Source: DASWJZ01 sp964487455
Lineage (GTDB): Bacteria; Pseudomonadota; Alphaproteobacteria; Rhizobiales; Afifellaceae
Reading direction: 5' to 3'
Length of the DNA stretch: 5,738 nucleotides
Assembly: GCA_964487455.1 (NCBI GenBank)
Contig: CAZARE010000218.1
Coordinates: forward strand, 1-5,738
In this document: piece by piece, positions 5,438 through 5,738 of the stretch
Layout: every line of letters begins with the position of its first letter
Position numbering within the stretch: position 1 is the first letter of the stretch
The notes under the pieces: model-generated
What the model saw: the letters and a program-made list of their open reading frames with translations, nothing else
Databases searched by the model: none
Told to the model about the DNA's origin: nothing
Made by a program: the position numbers and the translations under genes

Positions 5438-5738
5438 GCGTCGGCAGCGAAACGGCGAGCGGCGCGAACGGCCGGCGCGCTTGGCTGGCGTGGCGCTACT
5501 GGCTCGCCGCGCAGCGCGGCATCCTGCTAGCGTTCGCAATCTTCCTGGTGATGTTCGCGGTCTATGGATGGAAGCAGGAGGTCGGGCTCACCGCCAGCAT
5601 CATCAACACCGCCGCCAACAAAGGCGCCCTCCTCGCTCTTGTGGCGATGGCGCAGACCCTCCCGGTGATCACCGGCGGCCTGGACCTGTCGGTCGGCATG
5701 ATCTTCGTGCTGACCAACTGCCTCGCATCGACCATCGT
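5434..5738 (+). CDS. Sugar ABC importer permease (RbsC class, BPD_transp_2), 5' part only
   Basis: Inner-membrane channel subunit of the same importer. Seen: 101 complete codons running off the window. A hydrophilic cytoplasmic N-terminus with R14, R15 and R21 precedes a first membrane segment at about 29-45 (ILLAFAIFLVMFAVY). A second hydrophobic segment lies at about 63-79 and a third begins near 87. Between them is ITGGLDLSVG (79-88), the hallmark GG-x-DLSVG motif of RbsC, XylH, AraH and YtfT permeases. Family members are about 320-350 residues, so more than two thirds of the protein lies beyond 5738. The start overlaps the ATPase stop by four bases. A second permease gene could follow, as in some related operons, but cannot be seen. 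Confidence 0.93.
   Translation, partial: MSVGSETASGANGRRAWLAWRYWLAAQRGILLAFAIFLVMFAVYGWKQEVGLTASIINTAANKGALLALVAMAQTLPVITGGLDLSVGMIFVLTNCLASTI

Overview
The window is GC-rich (third codon positions strongly G/C), with Shine-Dalgarno-led genes, divergent operons and an Rbs-type sugar ABC transporter. This style suggests an alphaproteobacterium, probably of the Rhizobiales; that is an inference from codon use and protein style, not from a marker gene. It holds five protein genes in two divergent transcription units and no RNA gene, insertion sequence or CRISPR array.

Left unit, minus strand (2452 down to 1). A two-lobed GNAT-like acyltransferase gene (2452-1337) is transcribed first. After a 106-bp gap comes an asnB-type glutamine-dependent asparagine synthetase/amidotransferase gene (start 1230), cut by the window edge after 410 codons. 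A GNAT-like protein beside an AsnB-type amidotransferase is compatible with a small-molecule or surface-polysaccharide modification locus, but nothing in the window shows the substrate. The gap contains a strong ribosome binding site for asnB and a direct repeat spaced like a CtrA box.

Centre (2453-2681). The 229-bp divergent intergenic region carries a tandem CGACAAG repeat, a weak sigma70-like promoter candidate, an AT-rich patch and a possible half operator of LacI-family type, ending in a strong Shine-Dalgarno for the right unit.

Right unit, plus strand (2682 to the end). In order: a periplasmic sugar-binding protein of the RbsB class, a very stable 14-bp-stem hairpin, a fused double ATPase of the RbsA class, and (overlapping it by ATGA) the first 101 codons of an RbsC-class permease. 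Together they should form one high-affinity uptake system: the binding protein captures the ligand in the periplasm, the permease carries it across the inner membrane, and the double ATPase drives transport. The sugar cannot be named. The hairpin after the binding-protein gene probably sets its expression above that of the membrane and ATPase genes.

The most informative observations are the hairpin and the way the ATPase's two nucleotide sites are asymmetric: every lost catalytic residue falls into the same composite site. I see no evidence of a wholly new system here; the window looks like accessory metabolism and transport of known families with some unusual details.
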